A DNA stretch of 64,000 nt, taken from contig NZ_CH672414.1 in NCBI RefSeq assembly GCF_000152785.1, positions 2,214,443 through 2,278,442 of the forward strand, written 5' to 3'. Position numbers and translations under genes: made by a program. Source of the DNA: Yoonia vestfoldensis SKA53 (lineage in GTDB: Bacteria; Pseudomonadota; Alphaproteobacteria; Rhodobacterales; Rhodobacteraceae). The notes beneath the pieces are model-generated. The model saw only the letters and a program-made list of their open reading frames with translations. It did not search any database and had not been told where the DNA came from. This document shows positions 19,341-27,857 of this stretch, one piece after another (within the stretch, counting starts at the first letter, position 1; every line of letters starts with the position of its first letter).

Positions 19341-19678
19341 TAGGTCATGGATTCGAATGAATCAGCCAGACCCTGCGCGATCTTGTCGTAATCGACAGGA
19401 TATTCATTCGCTTGGATCGACGCCCGGATACGTTCCACAGCTTCGATATCAACCGGTACCGGCATGCTCTGCATCGACGCCAAAACCTCTGCAGCGGCGG
19501 AATTGATCTCGACCGCGGGTCGGGACGACGCCGATACCGGATTAACCGGCGCAGCGACACCAAGTCCTGCCGTATCGCCACTGCTTGCGGGCGAAATGTT
19601 GACTCTTGGAACCGCGTTCACCTCTGGCATTTTCGCGGAAGTGACCGTGCCAGTCAGATTTTGTGTTGCATCAACCAT
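19340..19678 (-). CDS. flgM: Anti-sigma-28 factor FlgM
   Basis: This 112-residue protein has a disordered Ala/Pro/Ser-rich N-terminal half and a C-terminal FlgM signature: 'VDIEAVERIRASIQANEYPVDYDKIAQGLADSF' matches the FliA-binding helices. It holds FliA inactive until it is exported through the completed hook-basal body. It has a good AGGAG site, lies 35 nt after flgA, and is followed directly by the FlgN-like gene, the usual flgA-flgM-flgN order. Confidence 0.85.
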   Translation of the reverse strand: MVDATQNLTGTVTSAKMPEVNAVPRVNISPASSGDTAGLGVAAPVNPVSASSRPAVEINSAAAEVLASMQSMPVPVDIEAVERIRASIQANEYPVDYDKIAQGLADSFESMT

Positions 19679-19713
19679 TTTGCATTCTCCTGTCGAAGAT
19701 AGGTAACGACTGT

Positions 19714-20427
19714 TCAGGGCGCCATTTTAGAGATGACCTGAACTTTTCTTTCCTGAGAGATCCGTCCGATCACTTCGCTGCCGCTGCTCAGGTTTCTTAG
19801 TCGTATGTTATCTCCAATTTGGCCCGGTTCCAAGGCGATGCCGGGACTTTCTATTTCTATACCGCCGTTCACGATCTGCAAAGTGACAATATCGTCAGCA
19901 TTTATAGCCCAATCGCGCTGCAGATGGCGCGGACTGACCGGCACGCGAGGCGTCAAAGATTGCGACAAAACCCTGCCGACAACATCCTCGATCGTAATGT
20001 AGACATTATTGACTGACAACGGATCGATTGGTCGGATTTCCAGATCGTCCAATTGTATCCGGTCACCGCTGCGCAGCGGCCGGCGCAGAAAAACTGCTTG
20101 TGTCACCTGTCCCTCGGTGACTTTCGGGACTTGAGGAAGTGCGCCTTGGACCTGCGCACGCAATGCAATGCTCCATTCCACTGGCGACGGGCAGCGCACA
20201 GTCACACTGCGCCAGCCATTGAAGGCTTGCTCCACCTCCAACGGCGCATCACAGGCATAGAATTGTTTTTCGGCCATGACATTCGGTGCTGCGATTTCGC
20301 CAACGCTGGCCAGCCGTTCAATGATTGCCTGCTGGACTTCTTGACCCGTGACAATCCGTGTTGCCGCCTGATCCTGCGCGAAAAGCGCGAAAGGCCAGAA
20401 CAGCATGATGGAAAGCCAGCGCATCAT
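19714..20427 (-). CDS. flgA: Flagellar P-ring assembly chaperone FlgA
   Basis: This protein of about 237 residues has a signal peptide ('MRWLSIMLFWPFALFAQDQ' region) and a C-terminal SAF/FlgA domain. The segment 'LRSGDRIQLDDLEIRP' and the end 'PGQIGDNIRLRNLSSGSEVIG...V' are the classical FlgA pattern. It acts in the periplasm to assist FlgI polymerisation. Start choice: ATG 20427 lies just after the preceding stop; a longer start at 20439 would overlap the LysM gene by 11 nt. Confidence 0.88.
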   Translation of the reverse strand: MMRWLSIMLFWPFALFAQDQAATRIVTGQEVQQAIIERLASVGEIAAPNVMAEKQFYACDAPLEVEQAFNGWRSVTVRCPSPVEWSIALRAQVQGALPQVPKVTEGQVTQAVFLRRPLRSGDRIQLDDLEIRPIDPLSVNNVYITIEDVVGRVLSQSLTPRVPVSPRHLQRDWAINADDIVTLQIVNGGIEIESPGIALEPGQIGDNIRLRNLSSGSEVIGRISQERKVQVISKMAP

Positions 20428-20428
20428 A

Positions 20429-20770
20429 CTAGAATACATAAATATCGTCGGGGACAGTTGGGAAGCCAGAGGCCTCAGGCAAGATCAGGGTTTGTCCCGC
20501 CACCATCCTGTCGGGATCGCCCCGCAGAAAAGCGCGCGGATTATCCTGAACGATTTTCTCAATCACCGTTTGCAGACCCGTCGACCCATAGCGATACTGG
20601 CGCAGGATCCCCAATAGATTTTCACCCGGCGCAATGATATGGCGTTGGCCTGACGCAGCGGTGTCAGAGCAGTCAGCCATGCACAGCAAAACCCAAGGCT
20701 CTTGCGCTTTTGCAACGTGCGGCAGCATGAATACGGCAAGAAGTGGTAAGATCACTTGGCCCAATCGCAT
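20429..20770 (-). CDS. Secreted LysM-domain protein in the flgP-flgT-flgA operon
   Basis: This 113-residue protein has a signal peptide (about 1-22, 'AKAQ' cleavage) and one LysM-like peptidoglycan-binding unit: 'IAPGENLLGILRQYRYG', 'IVQDNPRAF', 'MVAGQTLILP'. ATG 20770 has GGAGG nine bases upstream; the in-frame TTG at 20779 is less likely. Small LysM proteins occur beside flgT in polar-flagellum loci of gammaproteobacteria, as far as I recall. It may anchor the flagellar H/T-ring to the cell wall. Its exact role is unknown. Confidence 0.7.
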   Translation of the reverse strand: MRLGQVILPLLAVFMLPHVAKAQEPWVLLCMADCSDTAASGQRHIIAPGENLLGILRQYRYGSTGLQTVIEKIVQDNPRAFLRGDPDRMVAGQTLILPEASGFPTVPDDIYVF

Positions 20771-20775
20771 GACGT

Positions 20776-21921
20776 TCAACCTCCTATTTCAAAGCGCACT
20801 TTGGCGCCGGCCAAATGCGCGCCGGCACGCCTTGCGTTCATCGGGCTCAGGATAGCTTGGCTTGGGCTTAGCTCCACGATGCGGAACACTGTCCAAGGCT
20901 GGCCATGGCCCTCGGCAAAGGCAAGGCTTTGACGGGTCAGGCCGTCACGGCTGCCCAGGTCAATCCGAAAACGTCCGGTGCCAGCGTCCGTAAGAAAGCC
21001 CTGCAATGGCGCGCAGGCATAAGACCCCAGCCAAGTCGCAAGCTCTGCTGACACGCTGTCGGCGAGGCTTTTTGCGACCTCATGCGCATCCTTTCGCGCC
21101 AACACATTGACCGTGCGCCAAGGCGTATTGGCCGAGACAGCGACCACATGACTGGTGGTCATCTGCTGTGCCCGTCCAGGCGCAGCAGGATCAAGTACCT
21201 GCGCCTGCAAGGTGACCGTTAATGTCGTCGCTTGAAGCCCGGGGGCCGTTGCGTGCCATGACAAATGCAGGCCCCGCGCAGTATCAGGTATCAGGTTTGA
21301 CCGCGATGCCTCTACTCTGGGCTGGCCGCCCATAAGAGTGTCGTAATCAAAACCAGCAGGAACTTTGCTCCCGCCCTGTCCCACCGTCGCAAGCGAGATA
21401 TCGCGCGCTGAAACATTGATCTGAGGCGTCGCCCCAAGACCCATGATAGTCGCGTCATGCGCCAGCTCCAAAGCCTCTGTCGCCCAAAGAGGTGCGGTAT
21501 ACCCAACATTTATCTGTGGATTCCCCGATATCAGATTGATCGCTGGCCGCACGGCGCAGCCAAGCGCAGGTGCAGTGCCGACATAGGCATCAATGACAAC
21601 TTCATAATGATGGCCAGACGGCCCTTGGCTGACGACAGAATAATCCAGAATGCGGGAATTGGGCCGCAGCAGAATGCTTTCGCCTGTCAGCGCACCGTTA
21701 TCCGCCATGGAAAAGCCTGACACGTCAGCCCCCCCCTCTAACGCGGCAAGGTATAGCGCATCTTCCAAAGCAAAACGTTGCGCACGGTCGGTGTCGTTAT
21801 TGGTCACGGCCGCCCGGCCCGTGACGCGCACGATATCCGCAAAACCCGGCCCACAAGTCAGAACAAGCAACAGCACAGGCGCAAGCAGCCTCATCTGACG
21901 ACGAAATATTCCTGTCAGCAT
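20776..21921 (-). CDS. flgT: Flagellar assembly protein FlgT (H-ring/periplasmic ring component)
   Basis: This 381-residue periplasmic protein has a signal peptide (hydrophobic 12-26, 'GPGFA'). The N-terminal domain begins 'DIVRVTGRAAVTNNDTDRA', with 'FALEDALYLAALEGG', the FlgT_N pattern. The C-terminal part has an SH3-like 'RIDLGSRDGLTRQSLAFAEG' and 'VVELSPSQAILSPM' as in FlgT_C. FlgT forms part of the H-ring in Vibrio and is needed for rotation in R. sphaeroides (established for the family). GGGAGG precedes ATG 21921. It lies in the operon after flgP. Confidence 0.82.
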   Translation of the reverse strand: MLTGIFRRQMRLLAPVLLLVLTCGPGFADIVRVTGRAAVTNNDTDRAQRFALEDALYLAALEGGADVSGFSMADNGALTGESILLRPNSRILDYSVVSQGPSGHHYEVVIDAYVGTAPALGCAVRPAINLISGNPQINVGYTAPLWATEALELAHDATIMGLGATPQINVSARDISLATVGQGGSKVPAGFDYDTLMGGQPRVEASRSNLIPDTARGLHLSWHATAPGLQATTLTVTLQAQVLDPAAPGRAQQMTTSHVVAVSANTPWRTVNVLARKDAHEVAKSLADSVSAELATWLGSYACAPLQGFLTDAGTGRFRIDLGSRDGLTRQSLAFAEGHGQPWTVFRIVELSPSQAILSPMNARRAGAHLAGAKVRFEIGG

Positions 21922-21944
21922 CCCTGGCCTTACCTCCCGGCGGC

Positions 21945-22457
21945 TTATCGCACTGCCATCATGATGCGTGCGATCATGTCGCGGTCCAGTTCCAGCACGA
22001 CCTCATAGGTGTCGCGGCCAACCGGATTGATACGCACCGTGCGCGCACCCCGGATTGTACCATCGACCGATGCGCGTGTTGTGTCGTTTTGCAAAACGGC
22101 ATCGACCACGGTTGTCTGCGCACTTAGCCGCAAGCCATGCACCTGCTCGGTGAGGTCGCGCATGGCGTCCAGACGGGCGACACGGATCGCCATCAAGCGC
22201 TTTTGATTGATGTTATGCGCCGGCTGCGCGGAAATCGTCGCATATCCTGTCCCGATAATCGGTGGGACAGTTTGCTGTATAACAGCGGCATCAGTGCCCC
22301 TTAGCGCGGTCTCGATTTCAAGCACTTCTTTTGCGGCGGGTGATATGCCCGCAGCGTTGTATGGTGCGTGGGCATTCATGTTGCAGGCGCCCAGCGCCAG
22401 AGCAATCGTGAAAGCCGCACAAGTCTTGATCAAATCGGTTAAGGCAAAGTTACGCAC
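21945..22457 (-). CDS. flgP: Flagellar outer-membrane lipoprotein FlgP (LPP20 family)
   Basis: This 170-residue lipoprotein has lipobox 'LALGAC' with Cys at about residue 24. The LPP20/FlgP core 'GTGYATISAQPAHNINQKRL...RVARLDAMRDLTEQVHG' includes a typical 'A..DA.R.L...V.G' helix, and a second part ends 'YEVVLELDRDMIARIM'. In polar flagella FlgP forms the outer-membrane-associated H-ring/basal disk around the L-ring. It is the first gene of the flgP-T-LysM-A-M-N operon and has its own sigma-54 promoter, divergent from flhA. Confidence 0.82.
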   Translation of the reverse strand: MRNFALTDLIKTCAAFTIALALGACNMNAHAPYNAAGISPAAKEVLEIETALRGTDAAVIQQTVPPIIGTGYATISAQPAHNINQKRLMAIRVARLDAMRDLTEQVHGLRLSAQTTVVDAVLQNDTTRASVDGTIRGARTVRINPVGRDTYEVVLELDRDMIARIMMAVR

Positions 22458-22495
22458 AAAAATATCCTCCGCAAGTCGCGTTTTGCCTCTGGTCT

Positions 22496-22511
22496 TGCAT
22501 ATGTCGTGCCA
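22496..22511 (-). promoter_or_regulatory. Sigma-54 promoter of the flgP operon
   Basis: On the minus strand TGGCACGACATATGCA fits TGGCACG-N4-TTGCA with the exact GG-N10-GC spacing. The predicted start is near 22485, about 27 nt before flgP. It is divergent from the flhA sigma-54 promoter 38 nt away. Confidence 0.8.
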
Positions 22512-22548
22512 GTGCTAAGAACAGCGCAAATACGGCGTATTTTTTTAC

Positions 22549-22564
22549 TGGCACAGGAATTGCT
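22549..22564 (+). promoter_or_regulatory. Sigma-54 promoter of flhA
   Basis: TGGCACAGGAATTGCT matches the -24/-12 consensus with GG-N10-GC spacing. The predicted start is near 22575, 48 nt before the chosen flhA ATG (22623). This supports the short flhA start, because the longer frame would begin upstream of the promoter. Confidence 0.85.
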
Positions 22565-22622
22565 TCTTACTTGCCGAAGTGGCGTCTTCCGAGATGCGCC
22601 GCCAGATGGAGCAGCAGGTGAC

Positions 22623-24728
22623 ATGAGCGCGTCCGAAACAGCAATACCACGGCACCTGCTGGGGCGGAGCCTGACCAGCATCACGCTGCCGCTTGGCATT
22701 TTGATGCTGGTGGCGATGATGGTATTGCCGCTGCCAGCCTTCTTGCTGGACATCTTTTTCACGCTCAACATCTTCATGTCGCTGTTGATATTGATGGTGG
22801 CACTGCACACTTACCGACCGCTGGATTTTTCATCTTTTCCCAGCCTCATTCTGGTTGCAACGGTGTTGCGACTGGCGCTGAACGTGGCCTCAACAAGGAT
22901 CATCCTGAGCGAAGGACATTTGGGAACCAGCGCCGCCGGTGCCGTGATCGAAGCATTCGGTGCCTTCGTCATTGCAGGCAATTATGTCGTCGGGATTTTT
23001 GTCTTTGTCATTTTGGTGATCATCAACCTTGTCGTGATCACCAAAGGTGCAGGCCGTGTCTCAGAAGTTTCTGCCCGCTTTACCCTTGATGCCATGCCCG
23101 GCAAACAGATGGCCATTGACGCGGACCTGAATGCGGGAGTGCTCACCGCCGAAGAAGCGACCGTGCGCCGCGAGGACGTATCGCGCGAGGCAGATTTTCA
23201 TGGCGCAATGGATGGTGCATCCAAGTTTGTCAAAGGCGACGCCGTTGCCGGTATTCTGATTCTGGCCATCAACGTCATCGGCGGGTTGACGATCGGGATG
23301 CTGCAGCATGGGCTGTCGATCGGCGAAGCCTCCGAACTTTATATTCTGCTGTCGATCGGTGATGGTCTTGTCGCGCAAATCCCGTCTTTGCTGTTGTCGA
23401 TTGCGACGGCCATCATCGTGACGCGTGTATCGTCGAGCCAGGATATGGCCGAGCATATCAAAGGCGAAGTCAGCATGTCGCGTGCGTGGTTTCCCGTAGC
23501 AGGGGTGCTGCTTTTGATCGGCCTTGTGCCGGGCATGCCCACCATCTTGTTTGGCGGCATGGGGCTAGCTGCCGGTGTCGCTGCGTATTTCTTTCGCAAG
23601 CAAGAACAGACCGACGCCACGCAAGACAAGAGTGACGCAAAGACGCCTGTCGAAGACAGCAATCCCAATAGCTTGAACATCACCGACGTCGCTGATCTGT
23701 CTGCGGTGACGCTGCTACTGAGCTATCCGCTTTTGTCCATGGTGGACAAAGACGACGGCGGACCTTTGGCGCGACGCATTGTCACCGTGCGCAAAGAAGT
23801 GTCGCAAGCTTTGGGTTTTGTCTTGCCCAGTGTCCGCATCCGTGACGATCTTGGGCTGACAGCAAACGAATACAGGATCAAGATCGGCCAAACGGTCGTT
23901 GCCGAAGACAAGATCTATCCTGATCAGAAACTTGCCCTGCCCAGCGGCACATCGCGCGTCAAGATTGAGGGCATAGATGTGAAAGAGCCGTCTTTCCGCA
24001 TCGACGCGACCTGGATCCAGTCGGACCGCGAATTCGAAGCAGAAGCAAATGGCTATATCATCATCGAGCCTGAAACGGTGCTGGCGACACATCTGAGCCA
24101 GATCTTGTACAAATATGCGTCAGAACTGATCGGACAGGATGATGTTCAGGAACTGCTCGACAATCTGTCGAAAGTTGTGCCGCAACTGGTCCAGTCCGTT
24201 GTCCCCAAACTGATGCCATTGCATAATCTGACGGCGGTGCTGCGGCAGATTTTGCGTGAACGGATACCGATCAGCGACCTGCGACGCATCTTGGAATTGA
24301 TCTCCGAGATGGCAAGCAAGAACATGAGCGTGACAGAGACCGCAGAGGCGCTGCGGCCCCAACTTGTTGGCCTGCTTATTCAACAGACAACGCCGCTGAA
24401 CACCCCGCTTCCGGTTGTGACACTGGACAGCGCATTCGAGCATCTGTTGATCAATTCCGCCAAGCGGTCAGAGGGCGATCAGTTGCTGCTGGATGGATCA
24501 CTGGCAGAGCAGATGGTCAAATCGCTTGTGCGTGTCAACGAGGAACAAACTGAAGCCGGCAAGAAACCATTCTTGGTCGTTTCTCCGCAAATCCGGCGCA
24601 AATTATCCAGCTTTCTGCGTCAACATATCGCTGACTTTCCCGTCCTTTCATTCACGGAATTGCCTGACGGGCGACGGGTGGAGGTTGTGGCGACGGTGTC
24701 TGGCGACGAGCAAATGGCCACAGAATGA
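22623..24728 (+). CDS. flhA: Flagellar type III export protein FlhA
   Basis: This 701-residue inner-membrane export-gate protein forms the nonameric ring that receives substrate-chaperone complexes. It has eight membrane helices in the first 330 residues, with the conserved FHIPEP-like cytoplasmic loop ('RVSEVSARFTLDAMPGKQMAIDADL'). A cytosolic domain follows with 'LGLTANEYRIKIG', ending 'LPDGRRVEVVATVSG'. ATG 22623 is chosen because of its usual length, the AGGTG site and the sigma-54 promoter position. It heads the flhA-flhF-fliS operon. Confidence 0.95.
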   Translation: MSASETAIPRHLLGRSLTSITLPLGILMLVAMMVLPLPAFLLDIFFTLNIFMSLLILMVALHTYRPLDFSSFPSLILVATVLRLALNVASTRIILSEGHLGTSAAGAVIEAFGAFVIAGNYVVGIFVFVILVIINLVVITKGAGRVSEVSARFTLDAMPGKQMAIDADLNAGVLTAEEATVRREDVSREADFHGAMDGASKFVKGDAVAGILILAINVIGGLTIGMLQHGLSIGEASELYILLSIGDGLVAQIPSLLLSIATAIIVTRVSSSQDMAEHIKGEVSMSRAWFPVAGVLLLIGLVPGMPTILFGGMGLAAGVAAYFFRKQEQTDATQDKSDAKTPVEDSNPNSLNITDVADLSAVTLLLSYPLLSMVDKDDGGPLARRIVTVRKEVSQALGFVLPSVRIRDDLGLTANEYRIKIGQTVVAEDKIYPDQKLALPSGTSRVKIEGIDVKEPSFRIDATWIQSDREFEAEANGYIIIEPETVLATHLSQILYKYASELIGQDDVQELLDNLSKVVPQLVQSVVPKLMPLHNLTAVLRQILRERIPISDLRRILELISEMASKNMSVTETAEALRPQLVGLLIQQTTPLNTPLPVVTLDSAFEHLLINSAKRSEGDQLLLDGSLAEQMVKSLVRVNEEQTEAGKKPFLVVSPQIRRKLSSFLRQHIADFPVLSFTELPDGRRVEVVATVSGDEQMATE

Positions 24729-24769
24729 AACATGGTCAATTTTTTGATCCCCGATGAGGCGCCCTGGTC

Positions 24770-26191
24770 ATGACTGAATATATCTTCAGAGCATCCGATC
24801 CCGATACCGCAATGGAAAAGGCGGTACGCGAACTTGGCGACGATGCCATGATCCTATCCGTCAGAAAGATGGGAGATGTCACAGAGGTCCGCGCGACACG
24901 CGAATCTGACATGGCCGATCAGCTGCAATGGGACGATCGCAAGCCGCAATCCTGGCCAAGCGACGCCATGGATCTGGGGGCGGCGATGCGGACTGCCCGC
25001 GCGCGGCGCAACGGGTCTGATCCAGCCCCGACCCCGCGACGGGCTGCCGATACCAATGCTGCGCCTACCCGTGAAAAAAGCACAGATATGGGCGTAACTG
25101 CAGCACCGGTGGCGCGGCCGGCTGAAGAACCAGAGACGATATTGGATGCAACACAATTCGAAGAATTGTTCCGCCAGCGCCTTGCACAAGCTCCTGACGA
25201 CCAGCCTGAAATCGTGTCAAATGCGGCAGAACCCGTCAGTCGTCAGCAAGATCCGGTCGAGCGAGAGACTGCAACCGCACCCAACAGCTCTGCAGCACAG
25301 ACCGTGCCATGGACTCCTGACCAACCGGACAGCGCGGACACGTGGAACGAGGATCGCGCACCTGCTGCACAAGTTCCGGCAGCCGAACGACCTTCTGCTA
25401 CAATCCTGAACGAAGGCGCAGTCGCCCAGCACCGCATATCTATTTTTGACTACGGCTTCCCCGAGGATATTGCCCAGTCCTGCGCGGTTGCACCGGATCT
25501 GCATACTCTGCAAGCACAGCAAGACCATGCCTGTCACTTGCTGGCAGCACGGATCACCGACGATGCCGAAATCTCTTTGGTTCATGAGAATAAAGCGCTG
25601 TTTCTTTTCGGCCCGCCCGGTGCGGGAAAGACAACCGTCGCGGCCCAGCTTGCCTTTGAACGCTTGCGCACCACGGCGTTCCAGCCCCGTCTGGTTCAGG
25701 TGCCGCAGAAAGGTTTTGTCAGCTGCGGCCGTTTGCAACAATATGCAACGCTGCTGAACTCCGAGTTTCGCACATTGTCTTTCGAAGATAACGAAGACAT
25801 CGCGCGCAATGATATCATTGATTGTGATCTGACAGAGCCTGATGCCATTGCGGAAGCATTGGAATGGGTCACCGAACGAAGCAGTGGTAGTGACGTTAGC
25901 CCATTGCTGATCATCCCCAGCACATGGTCGATCGCAGCAATCAAGCAATATACCATGATGTTCGAGGCGATCTGTCCAGCGACTGTTCTGACACATATGG
26001 ATATCGGGGGGATAGATATCGCAGGTCTGTCGGCAATGGCCGATGCAAATATAAAGCTGATCGCTGCCAATGAGACGAGAAAGATCACCGAGGGCCTGAC
26101 GCTGGTGGATCGCGACTCAGTGGAACGCTTCTTGCAGGTGACACTTGCGACTTCGGTGGCAGATGACCAGCAATCTTCGACGCGCCACTAA
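24770..26191 (+). CDS. flhF: FlhF-type flagellar SRP-like GTPase, diverged
   Basis: This 473-residue protein matches FlhF in layout: an N-terminal B-domain start 'YIFRASDPDTAMEKAVRELGDDAMILSVRKM', a long Pro/Ala-rich linker (about 60-230) and a C-terminal NG domain with P-loop 'GPPGAGKTT' near residue 283. FlhF places the flagellum at the pole. Unusually, the G3 position reads 'IIDCDLTEPDA' instead of DTAG, the insertion-box DTYR element is replaced by 'VPQKGFVSCGRL', and G4 is 'THMD' instead of TKLD. GTP hydrolysis may therefore be altered or lost. It lies after flhA and before fliS. Confidence 0.82.
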   Translation: MTEYIFRASDPDTAMEKAVRELGDDAMILSVRKMGDVTEVRATRESDMADQLQWDDRKPQSWPSDAMDLGAAMRTARARRNGSDPAPTPRRAADTNAAPTREKSTDMGVTAAPVARPAEEPETILDATQFEELFRQRLAQAPDDQPEIVSNAAEPVSRQQDPVERETATAPNSSAAQTVPWTPDQPDSADTWNEDRAPAAQVPAAERPSATILNEGAVAQHRISIFDYGFPEDIAQSCAVAPDLHTLQAQQDHACHLLAARITDDAEISLVHENKALFLFGPPGAGKTTVAAQLAFERLRTTAFQPRLVQVPQKGFVSCGRLQQYATLLNSEFRTLSFEDNEDIARNDIIDCDLTEPDAIAEALEWVTERSSGSDVSPLLIIPSTWSIAAIKQYTMMFEAICPATVLTHMDIGGIDIAGLSAMADANIKLIAANETRKITEGLTLVDRDSVERFLQVTLATSVADDQQSSTRH

Positions 26192-26230
26192 ACAAGTCGT
26201 GCAGTCAGTCGTTTCTATAAGGAACTTATA

Positions 26231-26626
26231 ATGCCGACGGAGTCCTATTCGATGTCAATGTTAAGCCCGGCCGCCGTGTACAAGCGTCAACAACAAAACC
26301 CGGGCTTCAATCCCGAAGACAGCCATCAATTGATCAAGGCAACGCTGGAGTATCTTGTACGCAGCCTTGGTATCCTGATGCAGGAACCAGCGCGCGACAG
26401 CGAGATATTCCAGACCCATATCGCCCGCGTCTTGACGTCGATCTATGTTTTGCAATCAAGTCTCGACTTTGAACGCGGCGGAGACATATCGGTCAATCTG
26501 TTCCAATTGTACGAATATTCACGTCAACAGACCCTGAAGCTGATGCGGAATGACGATACGGCGCAGATCGACAGAGCCTATTATTCAATTTCCGAAATCT
26601 TTGATGCATGGCAGAAAATCAAGTGA
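26231..26626 (+). CDS. fliS: Flagellin export chaperone FliS
   Basis: This 131-residue helical cytosolic chaperone binds flagellin before export. FliS features include 'LIKATLEYLVRSLGILM', 'IYVLQSSLDFERGGDISVNLFQLYEYSRQQTLKLMRNDD' and a C-terminal amphipathic helix. An AAGGAA site precedes ATG 26231. Its end overlaps the next gene by 19 nt. The usual upstream partner fliD is not here. Confidence 0.88.
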   Translation: MPTESYSMSMLSPAAVYKRQQQNPGFNPEDSHQLIKATLEYLVRSLGILMQEPARDSEIFQTHIARVLTSIYVLQSSLDFERGGDISVNLFQLYEYSRQQTLKLMRNDDTAQIDRAYYSISEIFDAWQKIK

Positions 26627-26922
26627 ATCCGCGTCTGCACGACGCGCATCTTATCGCTTTGGAAAAGGCGCAGGATGCGTTGGAGGACGCTTTGAGAGAC
26701 ACAGATTTTGATGCAGCAGAGCGCATCAATATGGAAATGCGCGAACGCTTTGCAGGGCTGGCGCATGTTCATGCTGATCAAATACGCCAAGATCTCCCAC
26801 GTTTGTCGGCGATTATCGGGCGGCATACGCAAGCGCGCAATGACCTTGTAGAACAGGTTGCTTGCTTACAGCGCAATCAAAGGCGGACCCAGGCAGTAAT
26901 TGCTGCCTATGCTAAACACTAG
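26608..26922 (+). CDS. FliT-like flagellar chaperone candidate
   Basis: This 104-residue, entirely helical soluble protein overlaps the 3' end of fliS, the usual location of fliT. FliT chaperones the cap protein FliD and binds regulators in enterics. Sequence similarity among FliT proteins is low and I see only the general pattern (three to four amphipathic helices), so the name is by position and fold. Confidence 0.6.
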   Translation: MAENQVNPRLHDAHLIALEKAQDALEDALRDTDFDAAERINMEMRERFAGLAHVHADQIRQDLPRLSAIIGRHTQARNDLVEQVACLQRNQRRTQAVIAAYAKH

Positions 26923-26933
26923 CGGCATCAGGG

Positions 26934-27224
26934 ATGGCAGCCATGGTCGCAGATGTCTTTGTCGAAAAAGCAGATGCTGACTGCAAGACCGCTTTTACCA
27001 GAATGATCAAGCATGGCTTTCTCAATATTCGGGTTGTCTCTGGTGAGAGAAACTCTATTGCATGTTCTGAAATTATGAAAACCACCGATGCGTTGCTTGC
27101 GAAGATGACTGAATTACAACGCAGGCTGACGCGCCCTGCGTCGAATATGACGAAGGATGAAAATCAGGTGGGCGCTACTGATACGGCCGATACCATTTGC
27201 CGCTTTTTTAGTACAAGCCAATAG
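26934..27224 (+). CDS. Small hypothetical protein after the FliT-like gene
   Basis: This frame of 96 residues (ATG 26934, or ATG 26943 with GGGATGG upstream) lies 11 nt after the FliT-like gene in the same direction. It is mostly helical ('MKTTDALLAKMTELQRRLTR'), with three cysteines and no membrane helix. No family was recognised. Spacing and a plausible ribosome site favour a real gene, but support is modest. Confidence 0.4.
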   Translation: MAAMVADVFVEKADADCKTAFTRMIKHGFLNIRVVSGERNSIACSEIMKTTDALLAKMTELQRRLTRPASNMTKDENQVGATDTADTICRFFSTSQ

Positions 27225-27365
27225 AAAACGGTCATAGTAAGAGATGGTGGCAAGCACATCAGTTACAACATGACAGAAGAATTGCAGAGGGCGCGATATC
27301 GCACAAAGGACGCGGCGACCCTTTTTAAATTATGGTAACATGACCAACAGAATAAAGGTTCTCAA

Positions 27366-27848
27366 ATGTCTTACGCCCCAGATTGGATCTTGAACGTTGT
27401 ATGTGCCAAAGTAGCTGAACGCTATGTTCTTGGAGCATTGCCGATAGAAGCTTATGCAAACCGCATGTCGCGAGATCTGTTGCTGACCTATGCGGATTGC
27501 ACACCCGAAAAACTGTACAGCGTTGCAGAGAATATGCTCTTTTTCCTGGCCGAAATCGAGGACGATAATGCCCTCGAACATTGTCACTCTTTCTCCTATC
27601 GCTCGGTTCATTTCGACAAGGCTGATCGCCCACGGCGATTGAAGGGTCTGTTTCTAGATCCTTTGGCAGCCGTGAAACAGCAAACCAGCAGCGACACCGT
27701 GTTCAAAAGCTTTCGTGCTTTTGTTTTCAGATCCCGGGTCGAAGGCAACTTGGTCGCGCCCATCGAATGGAAAGTGCGCAATCACAAAGAACTCATTTCA
27801 TTGGCCGACATTCTGGACGTGGAAGTGTCTTTTTCAGACGCGATGTAG
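27366..27848 (+). CDS. Hypothetical cytosolic protein
   Basis: This 160-residue protein has no membrane helix or signal peptide. The N-terminal half is helical ('EKLYSVAENMLFFLAEIEDDNALEHC'); the C-terminal half is mixed, with basic segments ('DRPRRLKGLF', 'IEWKVRNHKEL'). I do not recognise a family. It stands 141 nt after the previous frame, so it may have its own promoter. It converges with the DUF1566 gene, with 9 nt between them. Being enclosed by flagellar genes suggests but does not prove a motility role. Confidence 0.55.
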   Translation: MSYAPDWILNVVCAKVAERYVLGALPIEAYANRMSRDLLLTYADCTPEKLYSVAENMLFFLAEIEDDNALEHCHSFSYRSVHFDKADRPRRLKGLFLDPLAAVKQQTSSDTVFKSFRAFVFRSRVEGNLVAPIEWKVRNHKELISLADILDVEVSFSDAM

Positions 27849-27857
27849 GCGGGGAGA

